DNA of 21,871 nt from Collinsella sp. (GTDB lineage Bacteria; Actinomycetota; Coriobacteriia; Coriobacteriales; Coriobacteriaceae). Positions 1 through 8,343 of the stretch are shown here, in pieces (position 1 is the stretch's first letter; each line of letters starts with the position of its first letter). The stretch spans positions 1-21,871 of the forward strand of contig JAUMPM010000006.1 of assembly GCA_031294825.1 (NCBI GenBank). Direction: 5' to 3'. The position numbers and the translations under genes were made by a program. The notes under the pieces are model-generated. The model was not told the DNA's origin, did not search any database, and worked only from the letters and a program-made list of their open reading frames with translations.

Positions 1-339
1 ACTCACATTACCAGCCGCGGCACCTGCCCGGCACTTTCCTATCAGCCGTCGGGGGCGGCGCGCCCCGCGCCGGCAGCACCCAACAGGCCCTCTCGGGGGC
101 AGGGACGTTCGGCCGTGCGCGGGCGCCCGGTCGGCGGCCCGTTCTGGGCGCGCCTCAATCGTAGCCCGAGATGGTCCCAGGCTGACAATTTCGACTGTAA
201 TGGGGACGTTCTTGAATGACTAAGGAGTGTCCCCAGCTGCCGGCAGAAAAGGAACGTCCCCAAGTGCCGATTGAATGCATTAGGAGTATCATCGTCTGCG
301 CAAATAAGCACAAAAGAGCATGTTAGAGATTGAGAGCGT
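1..339. other. Gene-free, GC-rich left edge of the window
   Basis: No convincing gene is seen here. The first 170 bases are extremely G+C rich, with runs such as GGGGGCGGCGCGCCCC, so several frames stay open by chance. None has a ribosome binding site, a family motif or Coriobacteria-like codon use. An open plus-strand frame runs from the window edge to a stop near 219; its translation is rich in Pro, Ala, Arg and Gly and looks like low-complexity GC noise. A gene tail cut by the window edge cannot be excluded. From 202 on the region contains a copy of the intergenic repeat family. The last 35 bases form the leader of the MATE gene. Confidence 0.5.
202..261. repeat. GGGGACGTTCTT-family intergenic repeat, copy 1 (divergent)
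   Basis: The element begins GGGGACGTTCTTGAATGACT at 202 and ends with AAAAGGAACGTCCCC at 247-261, so its ends form an inverted repeat of about 10-11 bp. An inner GTCCCC at 229-234 can also pair with the left GGGGAC. The left arm matches the repeats near 12534 and 19466 for its first 12 bases. It lies upstream of the MATE gene and could form a hairpin in RNA. It is the most diverged of the three copies in the window. Confidence 0.65.
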
Positions 340-1722
340 ATGGCCGATACCGTATCTAAGCACATCGACATGACCACCGGCTCGCTGTGGCGCAATATTC
401 CCCTGTTCGCCTTCCCCGTAGCCGCGACGAGTATCTTGGAGCAGCTGTCGAACCTCATCGCCACGGTCATCATCGGCAACTTCTCGGGCGACCAGGGAAC
501 CCTCGCCATGGCGGCGGTCGGCTCTAATGTTCCGCTTACCAGCCTTATGCTCAACCTGTTTATCGGTATGTCGCTTGGCTCCAACGTGGTCATCGCCAAC
601 GCTATCGGCCGCAACGATCAGAACATGGTCAAACGCGCCGTCCATACCTCGATTTTAATGGCGCTCGTGGGCTTTGTCGTCATCGCGCTGGGCGAGATCT
701 TTGCCGAGCCCATGCTCGCCGCGCTCAACGTTCCCGCCGAAACCATGCCGCTCGCTTCGCTCTACCTACGCGTCTTTTTGCTCAGCATGCCCTCGATCTT
801 GCTCTACAACTTTGAGGCCGCGATCTTCCGCTCCGTCGGCATCACCCGCATGCCGCTGCAGGCGCTTGCCGTGTCCACCGTCCTCAACATTGGCCTGGAC
901 CTCATCTTTGTCCCCGTACTCCACTGGGGCGTCGCGGGCGTCGCCATCGCCACCGCCATCGCCTACACCGTCAGCGCCGCTACGCTCTTTATCCGCCTGC
1001 TCAAGACCGACTCCGTCGTCCGCGTCACCCTACGCGACCTGGCTATCGACCCCGTCGCCCTCAAGCGCATCGTCAAGATCGGCCTGCCCGCCGGCATCCA
1101 AAGCGCCGTCTTTGCCGTCGCCAACATCATCATCCAGTCCGCCATCAACAGCCTGGGCACCGAGGTCATGGCCGCCTCGAGCGCCGCCATGAGCCTAGAG
1201 TACGTGTGTTACAACCTACTCAACAGCTTCAGCCAGGCTTGCACCACCTTTGTGGGACAAAACCACGGTGCCCGCCAGATCGACCGCTGCACCAAGACGC
1301 TCAAGGTCTGCCTGGTCGAAGGCGGTATCGTTGCACTCACCACGATCATCGTTATTGTCGGTCTGGGGCGCGAGATCTTGTCGCTGTTCAACAGCGATCC
1401 CAACATCGTCTCGATCGGCTATATCCGCGTGTGCTCGATCTTCCCGGCGTACGCATTTAGCATGTTCTACGAAAACATGTCAGGCTACCTGCGCGGCTTT
1501 GGTATTTCACTCACGCCCGCCCTCATCACCATGATCTGCGTCTGCGGCATCCGCTTCTATTGGGTGTTCTGCGTGTTCCCGCACTTCCGCACCTTTGCGA
1601 ACATCATGATGGTCTACCCCATCAGCCTGGGCACCACGGCGTTCTTTATGGTCGTGGCGGTACTACTTTGCCACCCGGCACGCACCTATCGCGCCACCCA
1701 AGCCAAAGCGACAGCCCGCTAA
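340..1722 (+). CDS. MATE-family multidrug/toxin exporter (MepA-like)
   Basis: This 460-residue membrane protein belongs to the MATE family, which exports cationic drugs, dyes or metabolites in exchange for Na+ or H+. The N-terminal stretch (TGSLWRNIPLFAFPVAATS, about residues 13-31) and the following LFIGMSLGSNVVIANAIG (about 74-91) are typical of MepA/DinF-like members. The length and the run of about 12 hydrophobic segments, in two similar halves, fit a complete MATE protein. The ATG at 340 has only a weak GAGAG ribosome site, but an upstream in-frame start is not apparent. The gene stands alone, downstream of a repeat element, and converges on a LysR gene 27 bp away. The substrate cannot be told from sequence. 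Confidence 0.93.
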   Translation: MADTVSKHIDMTTGSLWRNIPLFAFPVAATSILEQLSNLIATVIIGNFSGDQGTLAMAAVGSNVPLTSLMLNLFIGMSLGSNVVIANAIGRNDQNMVKRAVHTSILMALVGFVVIALGEIFAEPMLAALNVPAETMPLASLYLRVFLLSMPSILLYNFEAAIFRSVGITRMPLQALAVSTVLNIGLDLIFVPVLHWGVAGVAIATAIAYTVSAATLFIRLLKTDSVVRVTLRDLAIDPVALKRIVKIGLPAGIQSAVFAVANIIIQSAINSLGTEVMAASSAAMSLEYVCYNLLNSFSQACTTFVGQNHGARQIDRCTKTLKVCLVEGGIVALTTIIVIVGLGREILSLFNSDPNIVSIGYIRVCSIFPAYAFSMFYENMSGYLRGFGISLTPALITMICVCGIRFYWVFCVFPHFRTFANIMMVYPISLGTTAFFMVVAVLLCHPARTYRATQAKATAR

Positions 1723-1749
1723 CCACCACACTCAGCGCCACGCCAGTCA

Positions 1750-2616
1750 TTAATTGACAATATGCGAGCTCATATAGTCGATAAAGCGCCTCGTGGCTAT
1801 AGGCATGGTATCCCAGCTGCGCCAAGCTGCCACTACGTCGCGCGAGGGAGCATGCACGATGGGTCGCACACGAATATCGGCTCGCATGCCCTCCACAGTA
1901 CGACGGTAGAGCATGCTCACACCTAGGCCCTCCTCCACCATCGCCATGATGGTGTAGTCGTCAGTCACCTCACTCATCACGTGCGGCGACAGCCCGTGCG
2001 TCGCGAATGCATCGAGCACCAGACTCTGTTCGCCCTCATCCAGCAGCACAAACGGCTCGGACGCCAGGTCGGCGAGCGTCACCTTTTCCTTTGCCGTCAG
2101 CGGATGCGCGGCCGGCAGCAGCGCCACCAACTCGTCGTGATAGACCACGCGCTTCTCGAGCCCTGCGGTAAACCCACGTGCCGTAAAGCAAAAGTCAACC
2201 ACGCCGTCGTGCACCCATTGAGCGTTGCGCGTGTAATCGCCCTGCTTGAGGGTAAAGCGTACGCCCGGGTGCAGCGCACCAAAGTCGCGGATCACACGCG
2301 GCAGCACGGTACGACTCACGTTGGTAAACGTCGCGATGCGAATGTCAGTCGACGAGAGCCCCAGCAGCTCCTGGCGCTTGCCCTCAAGCTCGGCCTCGGC
2401 GGTCACGATCTGGCGCAGGTATGGCAGATATTGTTTACCGTCGCGTGTAAGCGACACACCCTGCTTTCCGCGCTCGATAAGCGTGGTGCCTAACTCGCGC
2501 TCGAGCGCCTTGACGGCCTGGCTCACCGCACTTTGCGTATAGCCCAGCTCATCGGCCGCGCCCTTAAGACTTCCGCGATCGACCACCATACAAACAATCT
2601 GATACCGCGATGTCAT
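1750..2616 (-). CDS. LysR-family transcriptional regulator
   Basis: This 288-residue protein has the LysR layout. A winged helix-turn-helix occupies about residues 1-60 (GSLKGAADELGYTQSAVSQA is the recognition region, about 15-34). A linker helix and a two-lobed effector-binding domain (about 88-288) follow. The ATG is preceded by GGAGG at a good distance, which supports the start. It is divergently transcribed from the EamA transporter with 158 bp between them. That is the classic arrangement in which a LysR protein controls its own promoter and that of its neighbour. The likely job is therefore to switch on the transporter in response to a small molecule; the effector is unknown. Confidence 0.93.
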   Translation of the reverse strand: MTSRYQIVCMVVDRGSLKGAADELGYTQSAVSQAVKALERELGTTLIERGKQGVSLTRDGKQYLPYLRQIVTAEAELEGKRQELLGLSSTDIRIATFTNVSRTVLPRVIRDFGALHPGVRFTLKQGDYTRNAQWVHDGVVDFCFTARGFTAGLEKRVVYHDELVALLPAAHPLTAKEKVTLADLASEPFVLLDEGEQSLVLDAFATHGLSPHVMSEVTDDYTIMAMVEEGLGVSMLYRRTVEGMRADIRVRPIVHAPSRDVVAAWRSWDTMPIATRRFIDYMSSHIVN

Positions 2617-2672
2617 CGTGCCTCCACATCGATGTAGGCGTAAAACGTTTTGCCAGGGCTTTTTCTGCCAAC

Positions 2673-2688
2673 ATTAGCATTTCTTAAT
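2673..2688. promoter_or_regulatory. Candidate LysR operator (T-N11-A)
   Basis: In the divergent intergenic region ATTA at 2673-2676 and TAAT at 2685-2688 form a short dyad over 8 bases and contain a T-N11-A pattern, the general signature of LysR-type binding sites. It sits roughly midway between the two start codons. The pattern is common by chance in A+T-rich intergenic DNA, so support is positional only. Confidence 0.25.
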
Positions 2689-2774
2689 CATACTGAAGAT
2701 ACATTCGCTTTACTACATCTACATCTGGGAGCAGAATCCTTTTTACGAAACCGTTCTGCAACAAAAGGAGTCCC

Positions 2775-3677
2775 ATGGATCGCAAAAAAGCAATTGCGCT
2801 CTCATTTTCCGTTCCCGTCGCATGGGGCTTTTCGTATCCCCTCATGAAGATCGGCATGGACAGCATGAACGCCACGAGCATCGTTGCGCTGCGCTGCATC
2901 ATCGCCTTTGCGGCCTGCCTACTGCTCTTCCACAGGCGCGCGTTCCGTATCAACCGCGATCTTATGGTCCGCGCCGCCATCATCGGCGCCATTATGGCAA
3001 CCGAGCTCACCTGCATGTGCCTGGGCTCCAGCCTCACCTCTGCCTCCACCGCCGGCTTTTTGCAGAGCCTGACGGTCGTGATCGTGCCGTTTGCCAACGC
3101 CGCCCTGCTGCGTCGCGCCCCCGAACGCAAAGTGCTCGTCGGCACCGCCATCGTCACCTGCGGCATGCTGCTGCTCTCGGGCGCCGACTTTACTAGCCTG
3201 AATCCCGGCGCGATCATCATGCTGCTCTCGGCCTTTATCTATGCCGGCCATATCATTGTGGCGAAGCGCTTTGTCGAAGATGCCGACCCGCTGGCCCTGG
3301 GCGTTTGGCAGCTGGGCTTCGGCGGCTTATTCTCGGGCATCGCCGCATTCACCTTTGGCGGTTTCACGCTTCCCGGCACGCCGGGCGAGGTCGCGGTCGT
3401 CGTCGCACTCGCACTCATCTGCTCTGCCTATGGCTTTATCACCCAGACGCTCGTGCAGCCCCACGTGCCCGCCGAGACCACCGGCTTCGCTTTCTCACTC
3501 GAGCCGGTCTGCTCTGCCGTCTTCTCGTTCTTCCTGGTCGGCGAGGTCCTGAGCCCCATCGCCTTCTTTGGCGCCGCCCTCATCCTCACCGGCGTCATGG
3601 TGGCAACCGTCGAGCTTCCGCGCCTTCGCGCGCATGGACAGGCTCGTATGGCAGGAGCGCCCGAGCGCGTCTCGTAA
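2775..3677 (+). CDS. EamA/DMT-superfamily transporter
   Basis: This 300-residue membrane protein has the ten-helix, two-repeat plan of the EamA (drug/metabolite transporter) family. The most diagnostic region is near the C-terminus, LEPVCSAVFSFFLVGEVLSP (about 244-263), followed by a final helix rich in Gly and Ala. The start is fixed by AAAAGGAG about 5 bases upstream of ATG 2775. EamA proteins export or import amino acids, purines or other small metabolites; the substrate is unknown. The gene is divergent from the LysR regulator and probably controlled by it. A possible terminator hairpin follows at 3705-3725. Confidence 0.92.
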   Translation: MDRKKAIALSFSVPVAWGFSYPLMKIGMDSMNATSIVALRCIIAFAACLLLFHRRAFRINRDLMVRAAIIGAIMATELTCMCLGSSLTSASTAGFLQSLTVVIVPFANAALLRRAPERKVLVGTAIVTCGMLLLSGADFTSLNPGAIIMLLSAFIYAGHIIVAKRFVEDADPLALGVWQLGFGGLFSGIAAFTFGGFTLPGTPGEVAVVVALALICSAYGFITQTLVQPHVPAETTGFAFSLEPVCSAVFSFFLVGEVLSPIAFFGAALILTGVMVATVELPRLRAHGQARMAGAPERVS

Positions 3678-3704
3678 TCCCCACTCCTTATGCAGCCGCG
3701 GCAT

Positions 3705-3725
3705 AAAGGCAACCGGTGCGCCTTT
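3705..3725 (+). terminator. Possible terminator after the EamA gene
   Basis: AAAGGC at 3705-3710 pairs perfectly with GCCTTT at 3720-3725, with inner ACC/GGT pairing possible. An overlapping hairpin, TTATGC (3688-3693) with GCATAA (3701-3706), could form instead. There is no long T run, so efficiency is uncertain. Its position between EamA and ung suits a terminator. Confidence 0.4.
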
Positions 3726-3749
3726 ACAATAGATGCCAACAGAGCATCT
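3725..3749 (+). promoter_or_regulatory. Possible -10 element and leader hairpin of ung
   Basis: TACAAT at 3725-3730 resembles a sigma-A -10 element, but no good -35 is seen at the right spacing. Just downstream, AGATGC (3731-3736) and GCATCT (3744-3749) form a perfect 6-bp inverted repeat over 7 bases. It lies at the expected transcription start and 16 bases ahead of the ung start codon. It could be an operator or a 5'-end RNA hairpin. It does not match the actinobacterial or Bacillus SOS-box form (GAAC-N4-GTTC). Confidence 0.3.
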
Positions 3750-3765
3750 GCCATAAAGGAGCCCC

Positions 3766-4491
3766 ATGGACACCGCAACCCGCGACCGCAACATAGCAAC
3801 TTGGTTGGGCGATGCGCCGCAGCCGGTACATGACACTACGAACCAGCTGCTCGAGCGCATCGCCCTTTTGCGTGCCGAGCAAACCATCTACCCGGCACAA
3901 GACGACATCCTCAATGCCCTCGCCTACACGCCGGCCGACCAGGTCAAGGTTGTCATCTTGGGTCAAGACCCCTATCACGGACCCAACCAGGCAATGGGGC
4001 TGTCGTTCTCGGTCCCCGCGACGCAAACCAAGTTGCCGCCGAGCCTGCGCAACATCTATAAGGAGCTCAAAGCCGATTTGGGCTGCCCCATTCCCGCCAC
4101 GGGAGACCTAACCCCATGGGCACAACAGGGCGTCCTGCTCCTCAACACTACGCTCACCGTGCGCGAGCATGCCGCGAACTCGCACGCCAAGCTGGGCTGG
4201 AGCACGCTCACCGACTACGTTATCGAACGCTGCTGCCAGCTGCCCCAGCCGGTCGTCTTTTTGTCATGGGGCCGCTTTGCCCAGCAGATGGTCGAAGGCA
4301 AGCTCGCCGCAATCGGCGCGGGCAAGGCAACCGGCAAGTTCTGCCTGGCCTCTACGCACCCCTCGCCGCTTTCGGCCAACCGTGCCACGGCAGAACTCCC
4401 CGCTTTTATGGGGTCGCGCCCCTTCTCCGCTGCCAATCGGCTACTCGAACAGCACGGCTCGACCCCCGTCAACTGGACTTGCCTCAGCTAA
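3766..4491 (+). CDS. ung: Uracil-DNA glycosylase, family 1
   Basis: The enzyme removes uracil from DNA as the first step of base-excision repair in the cytoplasm. The 241-residue protein has the family 1 water-activating loop GQDPYHG at residues 66-72, with catalytic Asp68. It also has the DNA-intercalation/catalytic loop HPSPLSA starting at His198. LLLNTTLTV lies between them. The length matches the family. AAAGGAG precedes the ATG at 3766. The gene is transcribed alone from a short leader and ends at a strong bidirectional hairpin. Confidence 0.97.
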   Translation: MDTATRDRNIATWLGDAPQPVHDTTNQLLERIALLRAEQTIYPAQDDILNALAYTPADQVKVVILGQDPYHGPNQAMGLSFSVPATQTKLPPSLRNIYKELKADLGCPIPATGDLTPWAQQGVLLLNTTLTVREHAANSHAKLGWSTLTDYVIERCCQLPQPVVFLSWGRFAQQMVEGKLAAIGAGKATGKFCLASTHPSPLSANRATAELPAFMGSRPFSAANRLLEQHGSTPVNWTCLS

Positions 4492-4506
4492 AAATCGATA
4501 CATCAA

Positions 4507-4540
4507 AAACGCGCCCGACGGCTTTCCATCGGGCGCGTTT
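4507..4540. terminator. Bidirectional rho-independent terminator between ung and the SDR gene
   Basis: AAACGCGCCCGA (4507-4518) and TCGGGCGCGTTT (4529-4540) form a perfect 12-bp stem with a 10-base loop. The A run on the left (4505-4509) gives a U run for minus-strand transcripts, and the TTT on the right gives a short one for plus-strand transcripts. It sits exactly between the convergent ung and dehydrogenase stop codons, so it probably ends both. Confidence 0.88.
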
Positions 4541-4541
4541 C

Positions 4542-5222
4542 CTATTCGGGCCAAATAAATTGTGTGCGGCCGGCCTCGCCGCCATCGATCAGCAGGCTCT
4601 GCCCGGTCATAAACCGGTTGGTCACGCCCACAAAGTAGATCCACTCGGCGATCTCTTGGGCGGTGGCCCAGCGTTTAAGCGGCGTGAGCTCCATAATCTG
4701 GTTCCACAGGTGTTCGTCTTCCATCACGCAACGGTTGAGCGGCGTGATAACGCCGCCCGGGTCCACACTGTTGGCGATGGCCTGCGGTGCCAGGCGGTTT
4801 GCAAGGTTCTTGGTGTAGGCGATAACGCCGCCCTTGCTGGCAGCATAGGCGGGAAACTCCGATCCCGTATGTCCGCTCGCCGACCCCACATTGACCACGG
4901 ATGTGATAGCCAGTGTCGGCTTGGCGGCAAGCCCCTCCCCCACAAAGGCGTAGTGCTCGGTCACGTTGATGGTGCCACGCAGGTTGGCAGCAATATCGTC
5001 GGCCGAATCCTGCGTACCGGCAACGTTCACGATTACCTGGGGTTCAAGATCGCCTGGAAACGAGTCCGGCTCGCGTACATCAACGATCAGATGGCGGTAG
5101 CGCTCGTGTTCGATCGCCGCCGGCAGCAGATCAAAGCCCATGACCTCGTGGCCCTCGTCCAAAAAGCGCTGCACGCACGCGGCTCCGATACCGCCCGAAG
5201 CGCCTGTGATCAAAACCCGCAT
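4542..5222 (-). CDS. Short-chain dehydrogenase/reductase (SDR), substrate unknown
   Basis: This 226-residue Rossmann-fold oxidoreductase has the cofactor motif TGASGGIG at residues 6-13. Asp31 at the end of strand beta-2 suggests a preference for NAD(H). It also has NVAG (66-69), a Ser region at 113-116, and the catalytic YAASK with Tyr126 and Lys130. It is slightly shorter than a typical 250-residue SDR because the segment between strand beta-2 and the NVAG motif is short. That compact plan also occurs in some 3-alpha-hydroxysteroid dehydrogenase-like SDRs, but I cannot assign a substrate. The start ATG has AAGGAG overlapping the stop codon of the upstream transporter gene (TAAGGAG), 9 bp away. 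The two are almost certainly co-transcribed and translationally linked. Confidence 0.9.
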   Translation of the reverse strand: MRVLITGASGGIGAACVQRFLDEGHEVMGFDLLPAAIEHERYRHLIVDVREPDSFPGDLEPQVIVNVAGTQDSADDIAANLRGTINVTEHYAFVGEGLAAKPTLAITSVVNVGSASGHTGSEFPAYAASKGGVIAYTKNLANRLAPQAIANSVDPGGVITPLNRCVMEDEHLWNQIMELTPLKRWATAQEIAEWIYFVGVTNRFMTGQSLLIDGGEAGRTQFIWPE

Positions 5223-5231
5223 ACTTGCTCC

Positions 5232-5954
5232 TTAGGCGGTTGCGTGGCGCTCGAGGTACTCGGAACCCACATTCTCGCGCTCCCAGCCGCGCACGACCTT
5301 GTAGCCCACGGGGCTCAGGAAGACCTCGCACAGCAGCTCGGCGACAGCGCCGGTCAGCGAGCACATAAGGACCTGCACCCAGGTCCAACCAAAGAACGTG
5401 TGGCTCACCACAATGGCAAAGACCAGGTTGTCGATAAACTGGCCAACACCCGTGGACACATAGGAGCGGAAGGCGAAGCTCGCAAAATTATTCTTTTTGA
5501 GCATGCGGCCGAGCGACTGGTTGAGCGTGGAGTTAACCACGGCAGAGACGAGCATTGCCAGCGAAGAGCCCAGCACCACGTACCAGGTGCCACCGATGGT
5601 AGCGTTAAGGGCAGTGTTGACCTCGATCATGCCGGTGTCGTAGTAGGCGCCCCACATACCGGGCGTGAGCGAGCATGCCCAAAAGCACAGGCTCACGGCC
5701 AGGTTGACCAGCAGCGCGAGGATAGAGATTTTGATGGATGCCTTGGCGCCAAAGCGCTTGCAGATCATGTCCTGGCACAAAAACGAGACCCAGCTCACCA
5801 CAAAGCCGCAATCGAGTGCCAGATACGGCAGGCTGATAAGCTCTTTGTTGGCCAGCAGGTTCATCATGATGACACTCACGAAAAACAGCGAAACCGTTGC
5901 CGCGGGAATGCTCCGCAACAGGACCTTGTAGTCCTCCATGACCTTCTTGATCAT
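5232..5954 (-). CDS. Queuosine-precursor transporter (VUT/YhhQ family)
   Basis: This 240-residue membrane protein has about six hydrophobic segments. Its family signatures are DMICKRFGAKASIK (about residues 62-75) and the later SYVSTGVGQFIDNLVFA (about 164-180). The family (COG1738, YhhQ/QPTR) takes up queuosine precursors such as preQ0, preQ1 or queuine for tRNA wobble-base modification. The start ATG at 5954 is preceded by AAAGGAG. Upstream are a good promoter and a leader that fits a preQ1 riboswitch, which supports the assignment independently. It is the first gene of a two-gene operon with the SDR dehydrogenase. Confidence 0.88.
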   Translation of the reverse strand: MIKKVMEDYKVLLRSIPAATVSLFFVSVIMMNLLANKELISLPYLALDCGFVVSWVSFLCQDMICKRFGAKASIKISILALLVNLAVSLCFWACSLTPGMWGAYYDTGMIEVNTALNATIGGTWYVVLGSSLAMLVSAVVNSTLNQSLGRMLKKNNFASFAFRSYVSTGVGQFIDNLVFAIVVSHTFFGWTWVQVLMCSLTGAVAELLCEVFLSPVGYKVVRGWERENVGSEYLERHATA

Positions 5955-5960
5955 TATGTA

Positions 5961-6010
5961 CTCCTTTGGTTTTAGGTTTAACGAGCAGGATATCGGACCC
6001 GAACTGCTCG
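5961..6010 (-). promoter_or_regulatory. Candidate class I preQ1 riboswitch
   Basis: On the minus strand a 7-bp stem CGAGCAG/CTGCTCG (6010-6004 with 5988-5982) encloses a loop beginning TTCGGG and ending in C. It is followed by an A-rich tail that runs into AAAGGAG, the ribosome site of the transporter gene. This matches the preQ1-I plan: a P1 stem, a UUC just after its 5' strand, a C just before its 3' strand, an A-rich tail in the minor groove, and a pseudoknot. Here GGU of the loop could pair with ACC at 5970-5968 next to the ribosome site. Ligand binding would then hide the ribosome site. The tail is interrupted by CC, and its length differs from the Bacillus example, so this is a fit rather than a proof. 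Confidence 0.5.
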
Positions 6011-6039
6011 GACGCCCCGGTCTTGAGACGACGGTGGGT

Positions 6040-6068
6040 ATAATAGCCGCTCACACGGCATAAGGCAA
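6040..6068 (-). promoter_or_regulatory. Sigma-A-type promoter of the queuosine transporter-SDR operon
   Basis: On the minus strand TTGCCT (6068-6063) and TATTAT (6045-6040) are separated by 17 bases. The -10 matches consensus at five of six positions and the -35 at four. The predicted transcription start near 6033 gives a leader of about 80 bases that contains the whole riboswitch-like fold. The promoter lies just downstream of the prfC terminator, so the operon is independent of prfC. Confidence 0.65.
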
Positions 6069-6073
6069 GCAAA

Positions 6074-6105
6074 CGGCGCGGCAGCCCCGCAGGGCCACCG
6101 CGCCG
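6074..6105 (-). terminator. Terminator of prfC
   Basis: CGGCGCGG (6105-6098 on the minus strand) pairs with CCGCGCCG (6081-6074). The inner GGCCC/GGGGC can extend the stem. TTTGCTTG follows. It begins 5 bases past the prfC stop codon. Confidence 0.75.
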
Positions 6106-6110
6106 ATGCG

Positions 6111-7724
<1,614 letters not shown>

Positions 7725-7861
7725 GCGGATCCTTTCTTGCATTGAGTGCATTACGTCGTTGTAACCGCACTATTGTAGCCGCGAAATCCCGCCATAGGGC
7801 GCCTATCAGGACAAATTCATCAGTTGGGGCCTGGGTAGCCGGGCCAATCGGTATTTGCCTC

Positions 7862-7891
7862 TTGCAGAACTGTGCATAGTGTATATATACT
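7862..7891 (+). promoter_or_regulatory. Promoter of the GntR-ABC operon
   Basis: TTGCAG (7862-7867) and TATACT (7886-7891) with an 18-base spacer form a good sigma-A promoter. The start would be near 7898, about 40 bases before the GTG start codon of the repressor gene. The operator-like inverted repeat covers the -10 and the start point. Confidence 0.65.
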
Positions 7892-7912
7892 GTGTTTACC
7901 GGTTATATACAC
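7879..7912. promoter_or_regulatory. Inverted-repeat operator, likely for the GntR repressor
   Basis: GTGTATATA (7879-7887) and TATATACAC (7904-7912) are exact inverted repeats separated by 16 bases. They flank the transcription start and overlap the -10 element. YtrA-subfamily GntR regulators are known to bind A+T-rich GTGTA...TACAC dyads upstream of their own operons. Autorepression is therefore the natural reading. Confidence 0.7.
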
Positions 7913-7939
7913 GTGTAGCCCAACAGCTAAGGAGCCGCT

Positions 7940-8320
7940 GTGGACATCATCCTATCCAATTCGAGCGACAAGCCCATCTACGAGCAGATAACCTCGCAAG
8001 TCAAAGCTCAGATCTTATCGGGCACGCTCGCTGCGGGAGCCAAACTCCCCAGCATCCGTGCACTCGCGAGCGATCTTGGCGTGAGCGTCATCACCACCAA
8101 GCGCGCCTACGCCGACCTGGAGCAGCTCGGGTTTATCTGCACCGTGCAGGGCAAGGGCTGTTTTGTCGCCGAGGGCAACCAGGAGCTTTTGCGCGAAAAC
8201 CAGCTCTGCCATATCGAAGAGCTACTTGCGAAAGCGGCGAGCCAAGCCGAAACCCTGGGCGTCACGCGCGACAAACTGCACGAGATGCTCGACCTGGTAG
8301 CCCCCGAAACCATGCAGTAG
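7940..8320 (+). CDS. GntR-family repressor, YtrA subfamily
   Basis: This 126-residue regulator has an N-terminal winged helix-turn-helix: KPIYEQITSQVKAQILSG at about 11-28, then LPSIRALASDLGVSVITTKR and a wing ending VQGKGCFVA. It has only a short helical tail of about 45 residues, which is the hallmark of the YtrA subfamily. It starts with GTG at 7940, preceded by AAGGAG. It is the first gene of an operon with an ABC ATPase and permease, as in ytr-like operons, where the regulator represses the exporter until a cell-wall-active compound or other signal appears. The inducer here is unknown. Confidence 0.93.
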   Translation: MDIILSNSSDKPIYEQITSQVKAQILSGTLAAGAKLPSIRALASDLGVSVITTKRAYADLEQLGFICTVQGKGCFVAEGNQELLRENQLCHIEELLAKAASQAETLGVTRDKLHEMLDLVAPETMQ

Positions 8321-8343
8321 CCATCTGCAAGAAAGGCTATACC

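Noticed and set aside
42..614. Minus-strand open frame at the left edge, overlapping the start of the MATE gene
   Set aside because: It crosses the repeat element and the first 275 bases of a well-supported gene and has no start signal or motif. It is best explained by high GC.
4542..5222. Calling the SDR a bile-acid hydroxysteroid dehydrogenase because Collinsella has such enzymes
   Set aside because: Only general SDR motifs are visible. The protein is shorter than the known Collinsella 7-beta enzyme, and its neighbour is a queuosine transporter, so the substrate is left open.
4116..5975. A long plus-strand open frame across ung, the SDR gene and the transporter gene
   Set aside because: It is antisense to two genes with clear family motifs and overlaps the ung reading frame. 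Its product is rich in His, Arg and Gln with no recognisable domain, as expected for an antisense frame in GC-rich DNA.
7855..8343. Upstream extension of the ABC ATPase reading frame
   Set aside because: The extension overlaps the whole GntR gene in another frame. The ATG at 8344 has a ribosome site and gives a normal N-terminus for the family.
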